A DNA stretch of 64,000 nt from Micromonospora sp. WMMD1128 (GCF_027497235.1 NZ_CP114902.1:1-64000); one strand, 5' to 3'; positions 16,848 through 28,223 are shown, counted from the first letter of the stretch. Numbers and translations are program-made. Notes: generated by a model not told the origin, from the letters alone.

Positions 16848-18518
16848 ATGCAGGCGAGCAGGCTGAAAACGGCCGTGGCCCTCGCGGCCGTGGCCGCCCT
16901 GGCGGTCGGTGCGTCCGGCTGCGCCAAGAGCGATCGCGAAGACGACGGTGGGGACGCCAAGACCGGCGGCACCTTCGTCTTCGCCGGCGCCGGGGACCCG
17001 AAGAACTTCGACCCGATCTTCAACGACGACGGTGAGTCGTTCCGGCCGATCCGCCAGATGTACGACACCCTCGTGCAGAACAAGCCCGGCACCGCCGAGC
17101 TGCAGGGTGCCCTGGCGGAGAGTTGGGAGCACGACCCGGACGGCAAGGTCTGGACCTTCAAGCTCCGCAAGGGCGTGAAGTTCCACGACGGCACCGACTT
17201 CAACGCGGCTGCGGTCTGCTTCAACTTCGACCGCTGGTTCAACATGAAGGGCGCCGCCGCCCAATCGCAGATGATCTACTACTCGGACGTCTTCGAGGGC
17301 TACGCCAAGAACGAGGCCGAGGGCGTCGGTGACCCGGTCTACAACAAGTGCGAGGCGAAGGACGACGGCACCGCCGTCGTCACCATGAACAAGTACAAGG
17401 GCGCCTTCCCGGGTGCCTTCGCGCTGACCGCCCTGTCGATCGCCAGCCCGGACGCGCTGAAGAAGTACGACGCCGACGCGGTCAAGCAGAACGGCGACTC
17501 GTTCGAGTACAGCGCGTTCGCCAACGAGCACCCGGTCGGCACCGGCCCGTTCAAGTACGTGGGCTGGGACAAGGCCAAGGGTGAGATCACCCTGGAGCGT
17601 AACGCCGACTACTGGGGCGAGAAGGCCAAGGTCGACAAGCTCGTCATCAAGGTCATCAAGGACGAGAACACCCGCAAGCAGGAGCTGCGGGCGGGCACCG
17701 TCCAGGGCATCGACTTCCCGGCCCCGGCCGACCGGAAGGCACTGTCGGGTGAGGGGTTCCAGGTCCTCGACCGCCCGGCGTTCAACATCCTCTACCTCGG
17801 CTTCAACCAGAAGAACCCGAAGCTGAAGGACCTCAAGGTCCGGCAGGCCATCGCCTACGCCCTCAACCGTGAGCAGCTGGTCCAGACCAAGGGCCCGGGT
17901 GGCACCAAGGTCGCCGACGAGTTCATGCCGGACACGGTGCTCGGTTACGCGCAGGACGTGCAGAAGTACGAGTACAACCCGGACAAGGCCAAGCAGTTGC
18001 TGAAGGAGGCGGGCGCGGAGAACCTGTCGCTCAACTTCTACTACCCGACCGACGTCTCCCGGCCGTACATGCCGAACCCGCAGGAGATCTTCACCGTGCT
18101 CGCCAACGACCTGCAGGCCGTCGGCATCAAGGTCAACGGTGTGGCCCGCCCGTGGAACGGTGGCTACAAGGACGACGTGCAGCAGTTCGGCAAGCACGAC
18201 CTGCACCTGCTCGGCTGGACCGGTGACTACAACGACCCGGGCAACTTCGTCGGCACGTTCTTCGGCCGCGAGAAGGTCGAGTTCGGCGACCAGGGGATGA
18301 CCGAGATGTTCGACGCCATCGGCAAGGCCGACGGCACGGTCGACGAGGCCGGCAAGAAGACGGCCTGGGAGCAGGTCAACCGCGACATCGCCGGCAAGTG
18401 GCTGCCGGCCGTGCCGGTCTGGCACGCTCCGCCCGCCATCGTGGTCACCAAGGACGTCAAGGGTCTCGTCGCCAGCCCGCTGACCGACGAGCGCTTCAAC
18501 ACCGTCAGCGTCGGCTGA
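16848..18518 (+). CDS. Peptide ABC transporter substrate-binding lipoprotein (family 5)
   Basis: 556 residues. The N-terminus MQASRLKTAVALAAVAALA leads to a lipobox ending GASGC, so the mature protein is membrane-anchored. Family 5 (DppA/OppA) signatures: PKNFDPIFNDDGES, LAESWEHDPDGKVWTFKLRK, GVKFHDGTDFNA and, later, LLGWTGDYNDPGNFVGTFFG, a DppA-like ligand-site stretch. It captures di- or oligopeptides (or a similar solute) and delivers them to the permeases encoded next. A GAGGTGAGAG Shine-Dalgarno precedes ATG 16848. Codon use is strongly biased, consistent with high expression. Confidence 0.93.
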   Translation: MQASRLKTAVALAAVAALAVGASGCAKSDREDDGGDAKTGGTFVFAGAGDPKNFDPIFNDDGESFRPIRQMYDTLVQNKPGTAELQGALAESWEHDPDGKVWTFKLRKGVKFHDGTDFNAAAVCFNFDRWFNMKGAAAQSQMIYYSDVFEGYAKNEAEGVGDPVYNKCEAKDDGTAVVTMNKYKGAFPGAFALTALSIASPDALKKYDADAVKQNGDSFEYSAFANEHPVGTGPFKYVGWDKAKGEITLERNADYWGEKAKVDKLVIKVIKDENTRKQELRAGTVQGIDFPAPADRKALSGEGFQVLDRPAFNILYLGFNQKNPKLKDLKVRQAIAYALNREQLVQTKGPGGTKVADEFMPDTVLGYAQDVQKYEYNPDKAKQLLKEAGAENLSLNFYYPTDVSRPYMPNPQEIFTVLANDLQAVGIKVNGVARPWNGGYKDDVQQFGKHDLHLLGWTGDYNDPGNFVGTFFGREKVEFGDQGMTEMFDAIGKADGTVDEAGKKTAWEQVNRDIAGKWLPAVPVWHAPPAIVVTKDVKGLVASPLTDERFNTVSVG

Positions 18519-18551
18519 GGCGTTACCCACCGCTGACGCGACACGCGGAAT

Positions 18552-18587
18552 CGGCCCGGGCCGGGCTCTCTCTCCCGGCCCGGGCCG
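18552..18587 (+). terminator. Intercistronic hairpin between binding protein and permease genes
   Basis: A 14-bp perfect stem CGGCCCGGGCCGGG / CCCGGCCCGGGCCG with loop CTCTCTCT, midway in the 103-bp gap. In many binding-protein importers such a hairpin gives partial termination or mRNA protection, so that more binding protein than permease is made. That function is inferred from position. Confidence 0.72.
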
Positions 18588-18621
18588 ACCCGCTGTTCAA
18601 CGAGAATCTGGTGTGTGAGAG

Positions 18622-19629
18622 ATGTTGCGAGTCATAGTTCGCCGCCTGCTGCAGCTGGTGGTGACCCTGATAGGGCTGTCCGCGCTGGTCTTCATCTGGC
18701 TGCGGAACCTTCCCGGCGGCCCGGTCGAGGCGCTGCTCGGTGAGCGGGCCACCCCGGAGCGGCGGGCCCTGCTGATCAAGGCCCTCGGCTACGACCAGCC
18801 CGTCCTGGTGCAGTACGCGAAATTCATGCAGCGGCTGCTGACCGGCGACTTCGGCAACTCGATCCGGAGCGGTGACCCGGTCACCGAGGTGATCGGCCGT
18901 GCCTTCCCGGCCACCGTCGAGCTGGCCGCCGCCGCCATGATCATCGCGATCGGGCTCGGTGTGCCGCTCGGCTACCTCGCCGCGCGGCACCGCGGCCGGC
19001 TGCTCGACAACCTGAGTATCGGCGGCACCCTGCTCGGCATCTCGATCCCGATCTTCTTCCTGGGCTATCTGCTCAAGGACGTCTTCACCCAGAACATGCA
19101 CCTGTTCCCGCCGTCCGGCCGGATCAGCACCGGGGTGGACAACACCGACGTCACCGGCTTCTTCGTGCTGGACGGGCTGCTCACCCGGGAGTTCGACGCC
19201 ACCGGCGACGCACTGTGGCACCTGATCCTGCCGGCGCTCACGCTTGCCACCATCCCGCTCGCGGTCATCGTCCGGATCACCCGGGCCAGCGTGCTCGACG
19301 TGCTCAACGAGGACTACGTCCGCACCGCCGAGGCGAAGGGCCTGCGACACAGGACCATCCGGGGCCGGCACATCCTGCGCAACGGCCTGCTGCCGGTGGT
19401 CACCACCATCGGCCTGCAGACCGGCGCGCTGCTCTCCGGCGCCGTGCTCACCGAGCGGGTCTACAACTGGGGTGGCCTCGGCACGCTGATCTACGACTCG
19501 ATCAGCGGCGGCCGTGACTATCCGGTGCTCCAGGCGCTGATCCTGCTGGCCGCGCTGGTCTTCGTGTTGGTCAACCTCCTGGTCGACCTCTCCTACGCCT
19601 TCATCGACCCGAGGGTGCGTGTGCGATGA
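18622..19629 (+). CDS. Peptide ABC transporter permease, DppB type
   Basis: 335 residues with six membrane segments. It begins MLRVIVRRLLQLVVTLIGLS, the classical DppB/OppB N-terminus. The binding-protein-dependent permease EAA loop is visible: EDYVRTAEAKGLRHRTIRGR. It ends VDLSYAFIDPRVRVR, as is usual. Its ATGA-type junction overlaps the DppC-like gene by 4 bp. It forms the channel with that protein. Confidence 0.95.
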   Translation: MLRVIVRRLLQLVVTLIGLSALVFIWLRNLPGGPVEALLGERATPERRALLIKALGYDQPVLVQYAKFMQRLLTGDFGNSIRSGDPVTEVIGRAFPATVELAAAAMIIAIGLGVPLGYLAARHRGRLLDNLSIGGTLLGISIPIFFLGYLLKDVFTQNMHLFPPSGRISTGVDNTDVTGFFVLDGLLTREFDATGDALWHLILPALTLATIPLAVIVRITRASVLDVLNEDYVRTAEAKGLRHRTIRGRHILRNGLLPVVTTIGLQTGALLSGAVLTERVYNWGGLGTLIYDSISGGRDYPVLQALILLAALVFVLVNLLVDLSYAFIDPRVRVR

Positions 19630-20666
19630 GCGACCCGATCGTCCAGCCCACCGTCGGCGCCCAGCGCGAGAGCGTGGACCCGTCGGCCGTCACGGAGAAG
19701 CCCGAGGGCACCCTGCCCCGCGGCCTGGACCGGCTCGGCGAGCGCAAGCGCGCCCGGCTGGAGCAGTTGGCCCAGGCCACCGCCGACAAGGGCGGCGTGA
19801 GCCTGGTCCGGGACGCGTTCCGCCGGCTGCGCCGCAACCCGACCGCGATGGTCGGCGCGTCCATCGTGGCGCTCTTCGTCCTGGTCGCGATCTTCGCGCC
19901 GCTGCTCGCGCCGCACGACCCCGCGCAGCGGTTCGACGAGCTGACGAAGAACCTGACCGTCGACAACATCCCCGGCGCCAGCAGCGAGTTCCCGCTCGGC
20001 TCCGACCCGCTCGGCCGGGACTTCCTGTCCCGGATGATCCACGGCAGCCGGCAGACCCTGTTCGTCGGCGTGCTCGCCACGCTGATCGGGCTGGCCCTGG
20101 GCGTGCTGGTGGGCGCGCTCGCGGGCGCGTTCGGCGGGTGGGTCGACAACATCCTGATGCGCTTCACCGACGTGATGCTGGCCCTGCCGGCGCTGCTGCT
20201 CGCGATCAGCCTGGTGGCCATGGCCAGCCGGTCCAGCCAGTGGACGGTCATCCTCGCGGTCGCCATCGTCAACGTGCCGATCTTCGCCCGGCTGCTACGC
20301 GGTTCGATGCTCGCCCAACGGGAGAGCGACCACGTGCTCGCGGCCCGCGCGCTCGGCGTCAAGCGCGGGGCGATCGTGCTGCGGCACATGCTCCCCAACG
20401 CGATGACCGCGGTGATCGTGCAGGCGACGCTCACCCTCTCCACCGCGATCCTGGAAGCCGCGTCGCTCTCCTTCCTCGGCCTCGGTGACCCCGACATCAA
20501 CCGCGCGGAGTGGGGCCTGATGCTCGGTGTGGACGGTCAGCGCTACTTCGAGGTCCGGCCGGAGCTGGCCTACTTCCCGGCCGTCGCGATCATCGTGGTC
20601 GCGCTCGGCTTCACCCTGCTGGGCGAGGGCATGCGCGAGGCCATCGACCCGAAGAGCCGGCGGTGA
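19626..20666 (+). CDS. Peptide ABC transporter permease, DppC type
   Basis: 346 residues. A long hydrophilic N-terminal part (about 70 residues) precedes the first helix AMVGASIVALFVLVAIFAPL. Family motifs: LGSDPLGRDFLSRMIHGSRQ, the EAA loop SDHVLAARALGVKRGAIVLR, and the C-terminal GLGDPDINRAEWGLML. Partner of the DppB-like permease. Confidence 0.95.
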   Translation: MSDPIVQPTVGAQRESVDPSAVTEKPEGTLPRGLDRLGERKRARLEQLAQATADKGGVSLVRDAFRRLRRNPTAMVGASIVALFVLVAIFAPLLAPHDPAQRFDELTKNLTVDNIPGASSEFPLGSDPLGRDFLSRMIHGSRQTLFVGVLATLIGLALGVLVGALAGAFGGWVDNILMRFTDVMLALPALLLAISLVAMASRSSQWTVILAVAIVNVPIFARLLRGSMLAQRESDHVLAARALGVKRGAIVLRHMLPNAMTAVIVQATLTLSTAILEAASLSFLGLGDPDINRAEWGLMLGVDGQRYFEVRPELAYFPAVAIIVVALGFTLLGEGMREAIDPKSRR

Positions 20667-20709
20667 CGGCGGTGCGGACAAATGACCAGCACGGTGAGGA
20701 AGTGACCCG

Positions 20710-21696
20710 ATGAGCCTGCTCGACGTACGCGACCTGAGCGTCGTGTTCCAGCGCCGCGGTGAGCGACCGTTCACCGCCGTCGACGAGGTCAGCTTCAGCG
20801 TGGAGCCCGGGCAGACGGTCGGCCTGGTCGGCGAGTCCGGCTGCGGCAAGAGCGTCACCAGCCTGGCGATCATGGGCCTGCTGCCGAAGCGCGGCAACAA
20901 GGTCACCGGCGAGGTCAACTTCGACGGGGCCGATCTGCTGAAGCTCCGTCCGGAGGACCTGCGGGACCGGCGCGGCCGGGACATCGGCATGATCTTCCAG
21001 GACCCGCTGTCCTCGCTGAACCCGGTCATCCCGATCGGCACCCAGGTGGCCGAGGTGCTCGAACGACACCGCGGCATGGACCGCAAGCTGGCGCTGAAGG
21101 AGGCCCGGGAGCTGCTCGACGCGGTCGGTATCCCGGACCCGACGCGGCGGCTCAAGGAATACCCGCACCAGATCTCCGGCGGCATGCGCCAGCGCGCCCT
21201 GATCGCCATCGCGCTCGCCTGCAAGCCGCGGCTGCTGATCGCCGACGAGCCGACCACCGCCCTGGACGTGACCATCCAGGCGCAGATCCTCACGCTGCTC
21301 AAGCAACTCGTCGACGAGACCGGCACCGCCCTGATCATGATCACCCACGATCTGGGCGTGGTGGCCGGCCTCTGCGACACGGTGAACGTGCTCTACGGCG
21401 GGAAGATCGTGGAGCGGGCCGCCCGGCACGAGCTGTTCGCCCGGCCGCGGCACCCGTACACGCACGGGCTGCTCAGCTCCGTGCCGAGGCTCGACTCGCC
21501 CCGGGGCGAGCGGCTGCACGCCATCCGTGGCTCGGTGGCCGACAACATCCCGTGGACCGAGGGCTGCGCGTTCGCGCCCCGGTGCGACAACGTGGTGGAC
21601 GCCTGCCTCGATGGGACGCCTCCACTGGAACCCACCGCGAACGGCGGGGACCTGCGCTGCAACAACCCCGTATCCGAGGAGGTGGCGGTCCCGTGA
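20710..21696 (+). CDS. Peptide ABC transporter ATP-binding protein, DppD type
   Basis: 328 residues. Walker [10 protein letters not shown]-loop [12 protein letters not shown], signature [12 protein letters not shown], Walker [15 protein letters not shown]-loop [10 protein letters not shown]. The C-terminal oligopeptide/dipeptide transporter extension has the Cys pattern [15 protein letters not shown], a likely iron-sulfur or metal site. Overlaps the DppF-like gene (GTGA). Confidence 0.95.
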   Translation: MSLLDVRDLSVVFQRRGERPFTAVDEVSFSVEPGQTVGLVGESGCGKSVTSLAIMGLLPKRGNKVTGEVNFDGADLLKLRPEDLRDRRGRDIGMIFQDPLSSLNPVIPIGTQVAEVLERHRGMDRKLALKEARELLDAVGIPDPTRRLKEYPHQISGGMRQRALIAIALACKPRLLIADEPTTALDVTIQAQILTLLKQLVDETGTALIMITHDLGVVAGLCDTVNVLYGGKIVERAARHELFARPRHPYTHGLLSSVPRLDSPRGERLHAIRGSVADNIPWTEGCAFAPRCDNVVDACLDGTPPLEPTANGGDLRCNNPVSEEVAVP

Positions 21697-22799
21697 CCGA
21701 GTCGACCGAGCGGACCGGACCACTCGTCGAACTGCGCGACGTCAAGGTCCACTTTCCGATCAAGAGCGGCGTGCTCTTCGACCGGACCATCGGGCACGTC
21801 TACGCCGTCGACGGTGTCTCGCTCACCATCAACAAGGGCGAGACGTACGGGCTGGTGGGCGAGTCGGGATGCGGCAAGTCCACCCTGGGCCGGGGCCTGC
21901 TGCGGCTGGTCGAGCCGACCGACGGCGAGATCGTCTTCGACGGCACCGACCTCCGCGCGCTCAAGGACGAGCCGATGCGCCGGATCCGCCGCCGCATCCA
22001 GATGATCTTCCAGGACCCGCTGTCCAGCCTCGACCCCCGGCAGTCGGTGGAGTCCCTGCTGGTCGAGGGCCTCAAGGCGCACGACCTGGCGAAGGACAAG
22101 GCGGCCGTCGGCAAGCGGCTGCGGGAGGCCCTCGCCGCGGTCGGCCTGCCCGCCTCGGCGCTCAGCAAGTATCCGCACGAGTTCTCCGGCGGCCAGCGCC
22201 AGCGCATCGGCATCGCCCGGGCGCTGGTGCTGGAGCCGGACCTGATCGTCGCCGACGAACCGGTGTCCGCGCTCGACGTGTCCATCCAGGCCCAGGTGCT
22301 CAACCTGCTCGACGAGTTGCAGGAGGAGCGCGGCCTCACGTACCTGATCATCGCGCACGACCTGGCGGTGGTCCGGCACATCGCCGACACGGTCGGGGTG
22401 ATGTACCTCGGCGGTCTGGTGGAGGAAGCGTCGAGCGACGACCTCTACCGGGAGCCGATGCACCCGTACACCAAGGCGCTCATGTCGGCGGTGCCGGTGC
22501 CCGACCCGCAGGTCGAGGACCGGCGGGAGCGGATCCTGCTCGCCGGCGACCTGCCGTCACCGGCGAACCCGCCGGCCGGCTGCCGGTTCCACACCCGCTG
22601 CCCGTGGGCCCAGCCCACCCGCTGCGCCGACGAACGGCCCGCGCTGCGCGAGGTGCTCGACGGACACCGGGTCGCCTGCCACTACGCCGAGGACATCGCG
22701 GCCGACCGGATCCGGCCGCACGAGGTGAAGCCGGAGCTGGTCCGGCCGGACGACGGCGCGGCGCCGGGCGACCCGGGGGAACTCATCCCAAACACGTGA
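21693..22799 (+). CDS. Peptide ABC transporter ATP-binding protein, DppF type
   Basis: 368 residues from GTG 21693, which overlaps the previous stop and follows GAGGAGG. Walker [11 protein letters not shown]-loop [12 protein letters not shown], signature [12 protein letters not shown], Walker [15 protein letters not shown]-loop IIAHDLAVV, and the C-terminal Cys pattern [16 protein letters not shown]. It completes the five-gene importer. The last 40 residues are an acidic/Pro tail beyond the usual end. Confidence 0.95.
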   Translation: MTESTERTGPLVELRDVKVHFPIKSGVLFDRTIGHVYAVDGVSLTINKGETYGLVGESGCGKSTLGRGLLRLVEPTDGEIVFDGTDLRALKDEPMRRIRRRIQMIFQDPLSSLDPRQSVESLLVEGLKAHDLAKDKAAVGKRLREALAAVGLPASALSKYPHEFSGGQRQRIGIARALVLEPDLIVADEPVSALDVSIQAQVLNLLDELQEERGLTYLIIAHDLAVVRHIADTVGVMYLGGLVEEASSDDLYREPMHPYTKALMSAVPVPDPQVEDRRERILLAGDLPSPANPPAGCRFHTRCPWAQPTRCADERPALREVLDGHRVACHYAEDIAADRIRPHEVKPELVRPDDGAAPGDPGELIPNT

Positions 22800-22810
22800 C
22801 ACGAGGACGC

Positions 22811-22837
22811 GCGTCGGCCCCGCACCGGGGCCGACGC
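22811..22837. terminator. Terminator at the end of the peptide transporter operon
   Basis: A 12-bp stem GCGTCGGCCCCG / CGGGGCCGACGC with a 3-nt loop, between the convergent transporter operon and the minus-strand gene ending at 22848. Confidence 0.8.
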
Positions 22838-22847
22838 GGCGCCTCGA

Positions 22848-23327
22848 TCAACCCTCGGGACGGTTCAGCAGGCCCACCGCGACCGTGTGCACCGCGTCCA
22901 ACGCGGCCGGATCGGCCAGCGGCGCGGTGCCGCCGGTGACCGCGTACCACTCGTCGGCGTCCTTGTACTGCACCCGCAGCGTCACCCGGCCGTCGGCGTG
23001 CTCGGTCCGCAACGTCAACTCGCCGGTCACCACGCCGACCTCGTCGGTCATCACCCCGCCCGGACCGGCGGTGATGTCGGTGGCGCGGGACGCCGCGCCC
23101 GCCCCACCCGGCGCCGCATCGGCGGACATTCCCGCGCCGGAGACGTCGGCGGGCGCCGGCTGCCGGCCGTCCGCCGTCATCCCCGCCGAGGCCGGACCGG
23201 CCGCCGCGGCGTCCCCGCCGGCCGCTGCGGCGTCCCCGCCGGCCGCTGCGGCGTCACCCGCGGTGACGTCCGGCGTCGGGTCCGGCGTCGGTGTGCCACT
23301 CGCCCCGGTCACGGCTTGCTCGCCCAT
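22848..23327 (-). CDS. Hypothetical protein with GDAAAAG repeats
   Basis: 159 residues. The first 90 are Ala/Gly/Pro-rich and disordered, with three tandem copies of GDAAAAG and several GMxAD-type repeats. The C-terminal 70 residues (LTLRTEHADGRVTLRVQYKD and EWYAVTGGTAPLADPAALDA) look like a small folded beta domain. I do not recognise a named family. Starts at ATG 23327, inside the 3' end of the HNH gene (19-bp overlap), so it is probably translated from the same mRNA. Confidence 0.7.
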   Translation of the reverse strand: MGEQAVTGASGTPTPDPTPDVTAGDAAAAGGDAAAAGGDAAAAGPASAGMTADGRQPAPADVSGAGMSADAAPGGAGAASRATDITAGPGGVMTDEVGVVTGELTLRTEHADGRVTLRVQYKDADEWYAVTGGTAPLADPAALDAVHTVAVGLLNRPEG

Positions 23328-23968
23328 GTGCAGCCCTCCAGCATGTCGGTGAGGGCGGCTTTCTCGGCACTCGTCACCGTCAGCCGCCAGTAGTGCTTGA
23401 CCGTCACCCAGTCCGCCGCGTACTGGCACCAGTACGACCGGTTCGTCGGCTTCCACTGGGACGGGTCCTGGTCACCCTTTGACCGGTTGGAGCGCGCGGA
23501 AACCGCGATGAGCTGCGGGCGGGTCAGATCGTTGGCGTAATCGCCCCGCTTCGAGTCGTCCCACTCGTCCGCGCCGGAACGCCAGGCGTTCGCAAGCGGC
23601 ACGGTGTGGTCGATGTCCACGTCCGACGGGTCGGTTAGCACCACCCCGTCGTACACGCTCTCCCAGCGCCCACCGACCACGTTGCAGCCGGAGAGCTTGA
23701 TGCCCTCACCGTCCTTCTGGAGGACGCTGTCCCGCACGTCACAGTTCTTGCCGGTGTCCCGCCAGTGCGGGAACCGGGAGCGGCTGTAACCCTTCATCGA
23801 CGCGGCAGTGGCCACCGTCAGCTCGCCGAGCTGCTGGTTCACGTTCCCCGAGGCACTCGGCGGCGCGTCCGGCTCGGTGACCGCGGGGTCACAGCCGGCC
23901 GCGCCGAGGGCGAGCACCGCGCTGAGCGCGGCGGTCAGCCCGGCTCGAACTCCTGATCTCGTACGCAC
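23309..23968 (-). CDS. Secreted HNH family endonuclease (GmrSD/DUF1524-like)
   Basis: 219 residues. The N-terminus ends in a lipobox-like LALGAAGC. The nuclease core shows DIDHTVPLANAWRSGADEWD (the DH of the HNH finger), then NDLTRPQLIAVSARSNRSKG (the N and final H-equivalent region) and KPTNRSYWCQYAADWV. This family of exported actinobacterial nucleases is common; roles in nutrient scavenging or competition are assumed. The GTG at 23968 is preferred over the one three codons upstream because GGAGAG sits nine bases before it. Confidence 0.85.
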   Translation of the reverse strand: MRTRSGVRAGLTAALSAVLALGAAGCDPAVTEPDAPPSASGNVNQQLGELTVATAASMKGYSRSRFPHWRDTGKNCDVRDSVLQKDGEGIKLSGCNVVGGRWESVYDGVVLTDPSDVDIDHTVPLANAWRSGADEWDDSKRGDYANDLTRPQLIAVSARSNRSKGDQDPSQWKPTNRSYWCQYAADWVTVKHYWRLTVTSAEKAALTDMLEGCTWASKP

Positions 23969-24076
23969 AGACGACACCTCTCCAGCTTGCGTGCTCCGGG
24001 CGAGTCCGCACAGTACCCGGCGGCGGTTTCTGTGATTCGTGGCGTCGACGCGGCAACACGGGCAGAGTGGACAACC

Positions 24077-25495
24077 GTGATCTCTCCCGCTCCCGCGCTG
24101 CGTACCGGCTCCGCCGCAGGACGCGGCACGCTGCTCGCCGCGATCCTCGCCTCCGGCATGGTCTTCCTGGACAGCACCGTGGTCAACGTCGCACTGCCGC
24201 GACTCGGCGCGGAACTGGGCGCCACCGTGTCCGGCCTACAGTGGACCGTGAACGGCTACCTGCTCATGCTGGCCGCGTTCGTGCTGCTCGGCGGCGCGCT
24301 CGGCGACCGGTTCGGCAGGCGCCGGATCTTCCTGCTCGGGGTGGTCTGGTTCGCGGTCGCGTCGGTGCTCTGCGGACTGGCCCAAGATACCGGCTGGCTC
24401 ATCGCCGCCCGGTTCCTCCAGGGCGCGGGCGGCGCGTTGCTCACCCCCGGCTCACTCTCCGTGCTCCAGGCCAGCTTCCACCCGGACGACCGGGGCCGGG
24501 CGATCGGCACCTGGTCCGGCCTCTCCGGCGTGTCCACCGCGCTCGGGCCGCTCGTCGGCGGCTGGCTGATCGACACGTTCTCCTGGCGGTGGATCTTCTT
24601 CGTCAACCTCCCGCTGGCCGTGGGCGTGGTGCTCGCCGCGATGCGTTGGGTGCCGGAGAGCCGCGACGAGACGGTCTCGCGTACCGGAGGAGGGCACGGG
24701 TTCGACGTGACCGGTGCGTTGCTCGGCGCGCTGGCGCTCGGCGGCGTCACGTACGCGCTGATCGACGCCCCGGCGCGCGGCGCCTCCCCGACGGTGCTCG
24801 CCGCGGCGGTGGTCGGGGTGGCCGCCGTGGCGGTCTTCGTGTTCGTCGAACGGCGACGCGGCGACACCGCGATGCTGCCCACCGCGCTGTTCGGCAGCCG
24901 GCTCTTCTCCGTGCTCAACGTGTTCACCGTGGTGGTGTACGCGGCGCTCGGCGGGTTCACCTTCTTCCTCGCCGTCTACCTGCAGAACGTGGTCGGCTGG
25001 TCGGCGCTGCTCACCGGCCTGGCCACGGTGCCGATGACGGTGCTGCTGCTCGTCGGCTCGCCGCGGGCCGGCGCGCTCTCCGCCCGGATCGGGCCCCGGC
25101 TGCCGCTCACCGTCGGCCCGGTCGTCGCCGCGGCGGGCCTGCTGCTGCTGCGTCGCGTCGGCCCGGGCGCTTCCTACTGGACGGACGTGCTGCCCGGCGT
25201 GGTGCTGTTCGGCGCCGGGCTGACCCTCGTGGTCGCGCCGCTGACCACGTCGGTGCTCGGCGCCGTGTCGGACCGGTTCGCCGGGGTGGCGAGCGGCTTC
25301 AACAACGCCGCCTCCCGGGCCGGCGGCCTGCTCGCGGTGGCGGCGCTGCCGCTGCTGGTCGGGCTCTCCGGCACCGGGTACGAGCAGAAGGGCGCGTTGG
25401 CGCACGCCTACCGGGGCGCGATGGCGTGGTGCGCGGGGCTGCTGCTCGCCGGCGCGCTGCTGGCCGTCGTGCTCATCCACCGCCCCCGGAAGTAA
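24077..25495 (+). CDS. MFS transporter, DHA2 (14-TM, EmrB/QacA-like) family
   Basis: 472 residues with about 14 hydrophobic segments. Motif D1 DSTVVNVALPRLGAELGATV and WTVNGYLLMLAAFVLLGGAL, motif A GALGDRFGRRRIFLLG, and motif C-like GPLVGGWLIDTFSWRWIFFV are intact, marking a proton-driven drug exporter. GTG 24077 is the chosen start. The stop codon TAA is supplied by repeat copy B at 25491. The gene converges on leuA. Confidence 0.92.
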   Translation: MISPAPALRTGSAAGRGTLLAAILASGMVFLDSTVVNVALPRLGAELGATVSGLQWTVNGYLLMLAAFVLLGGALGDRFGRRRIFLLGVVWFAVASVLCGLAQDTGWLIAARFLQGAGGALLTPGSLSVLQASFHPDDRGRAIGTWSGLSGVSTALGPLVGGWLIDTFSWRWIFFVNLPLAVGVVLAAMRWVPESRDETVSRTGGGHGFDVTGALLGALALGGVTYALIDAPARGASPTVLAAAVVGVAAVAVFVFVERRRGDTAMLPTALFGSRLFSVLNVFTVVVYAALGGFTFFLAVYLQNVVGWSALLTGLATVPMTVLLLVGSPRAGALSARIGPRLPLTVGPVVAAAGLLLLRRVGPGASYWTDVLPGVVLFGAGLTLVVAPLTTSVLGAVSDRFAGVASGFNNAASRAGGLLAVAALPLLVGLSGTGYEQKGALAHAYRGAMAWCAGLLLAGALLAVVLIHRPRK

Positions 25496-25545
25496 GGAGG
25501 GGGCCCTTCTTAACGCATTCGGTAGAGGCGGGGGCCCTTATTAAC
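25491..25545 (+). repeat. Dispersed palindromic element, copy B
   Basis: Same element as at 6506, here 55 bp: GTAAGGAGGGGGCCC, TTCTTAACGCATTCGG, TAGAGGCGGGGGCCC, TTATTAAC. The TAA stop of the MFS gene is bases 2-4 of the element, exactly as in tadA. Differences from copy A in the stems are often matched by changes in the partner strand (CG for TT), so pairing is partly preserved. Confidence 0.85.
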
Positions 25546-25574
25546 ACCGCGGCCCCGCGCACAGGGTGCGAAGT

Positions 25575-25628
25575 GTTAAGCGGGGCCCCTTCCTATGCAA
25601 AAAGCGTTAAGAAGGGGCCCCGCCTTAC
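25575..25628 (-). repeat. Dispersed 54-bp palindromic element, copy C
   Basis: Inverted relative to copy B, 29 bp away. On the minus strand it starts GTAAGGCGGGGCCCC and ends GGGGCCCCGCTTAAC, but its central linker is TTTTTGCATAGG instead of ATTCGGTAGAGG. It begins 3 bp after the leuA stop, so its orientation to leuA equals that of A and B to their genes. B and C together form a 138-bp convergent intergenic region. Confidence 0.83.
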
Positions 25629-25631
25629 ACC

Positions 25632-27653
<2,022 letters not shown>

Positions 27654-28184
27654 TCAGTGCAGGAGCAGGGCGGGCAGGGGCCGGCGGCGGCGGAGCGCGG
27701 TCTCCCGGGCGTACAGGTCCGGCGGGAGCGTGGCCGGGTCGCCGAGCCGGCCGACCGCGGCCACCGCCAACGGCCGGACGTCGTCGGGCAGGTCCAGTTC
27801 GGTGGCGAGGCGGGCGCGGTCGAGGCGGGTGAGCTGGCGTACGTGCAGGCCGAGCGCGGTGGCCTGCACGGTGAGGTGGGCGACCGCCTGACCCAGGTCG
27901 TACGCGGTGCGTTCCGGTTCGCCGCCGGCGTGCGCGGCGAGCAGCAGGGCGGCGGCGTGCCGTGCCCAGCCCTGGTCGGCTTCGGGCAGGCCGACCAGGA
28001 TCCGCTTCCAGGTTTCGCTCTGCCGGCGTCCGAGCGCGAACCGCCACGGTTGGGCGTTGCCGGCCGAGGGCGCCCAGCGGGCCGCCTCCAGCAGGGTGGC
28101 CACCTCGTCGGCGGTCAGCTCCGCGTCGGGGTCGAACGCGCGGGGACTCCAGCGGAAGGCGAGTAGCGGGGTCAGATCGGTCAT
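27654..28184 (-). CDS. Nitroreductase family protein
   Basis: 176 residues, a short member of the FMN-dependent nitroreductase family. The N-terminal LLAFRWSPRAFDPDAELTAD and VATLLEAARWAPSAGNAQPW are the classic FMN-binding opening (R-S-x-R-x-F and A-P-S-x-x-N-x-Q-P-W); YDLGQAVAHLTVQATALGLH is the dimer helix. Reduces nitro-aromatics, quinones or similar with NAD(P)H. ATG 28193, three codons upstream, is the alternative start; AAGGA lies between useful distances of both. The gene stands alone, upstream of leuA on the same strand. Confidence 0.88.
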   Translation of the reverse strand: MTDLTPLLAFRWSPRAFDPDAELTADEVATLLEAARWAPSAGNAQPWRFALGRRQSETWKRILVGLPEADQGWARHAAALLLAAHAGGEPERTAYDLGQAVAHLTVQATALGLHVRQLTRLDRARLATELDLPDDVRPLAVAAVGRLGDPATLPPDLYARETALRRRRPLPALLLH

Positions 28185-28223
28185 GGGGGACATAGTCCTT
28201 GATGCCCGTTTCAGGCTTCCGGC

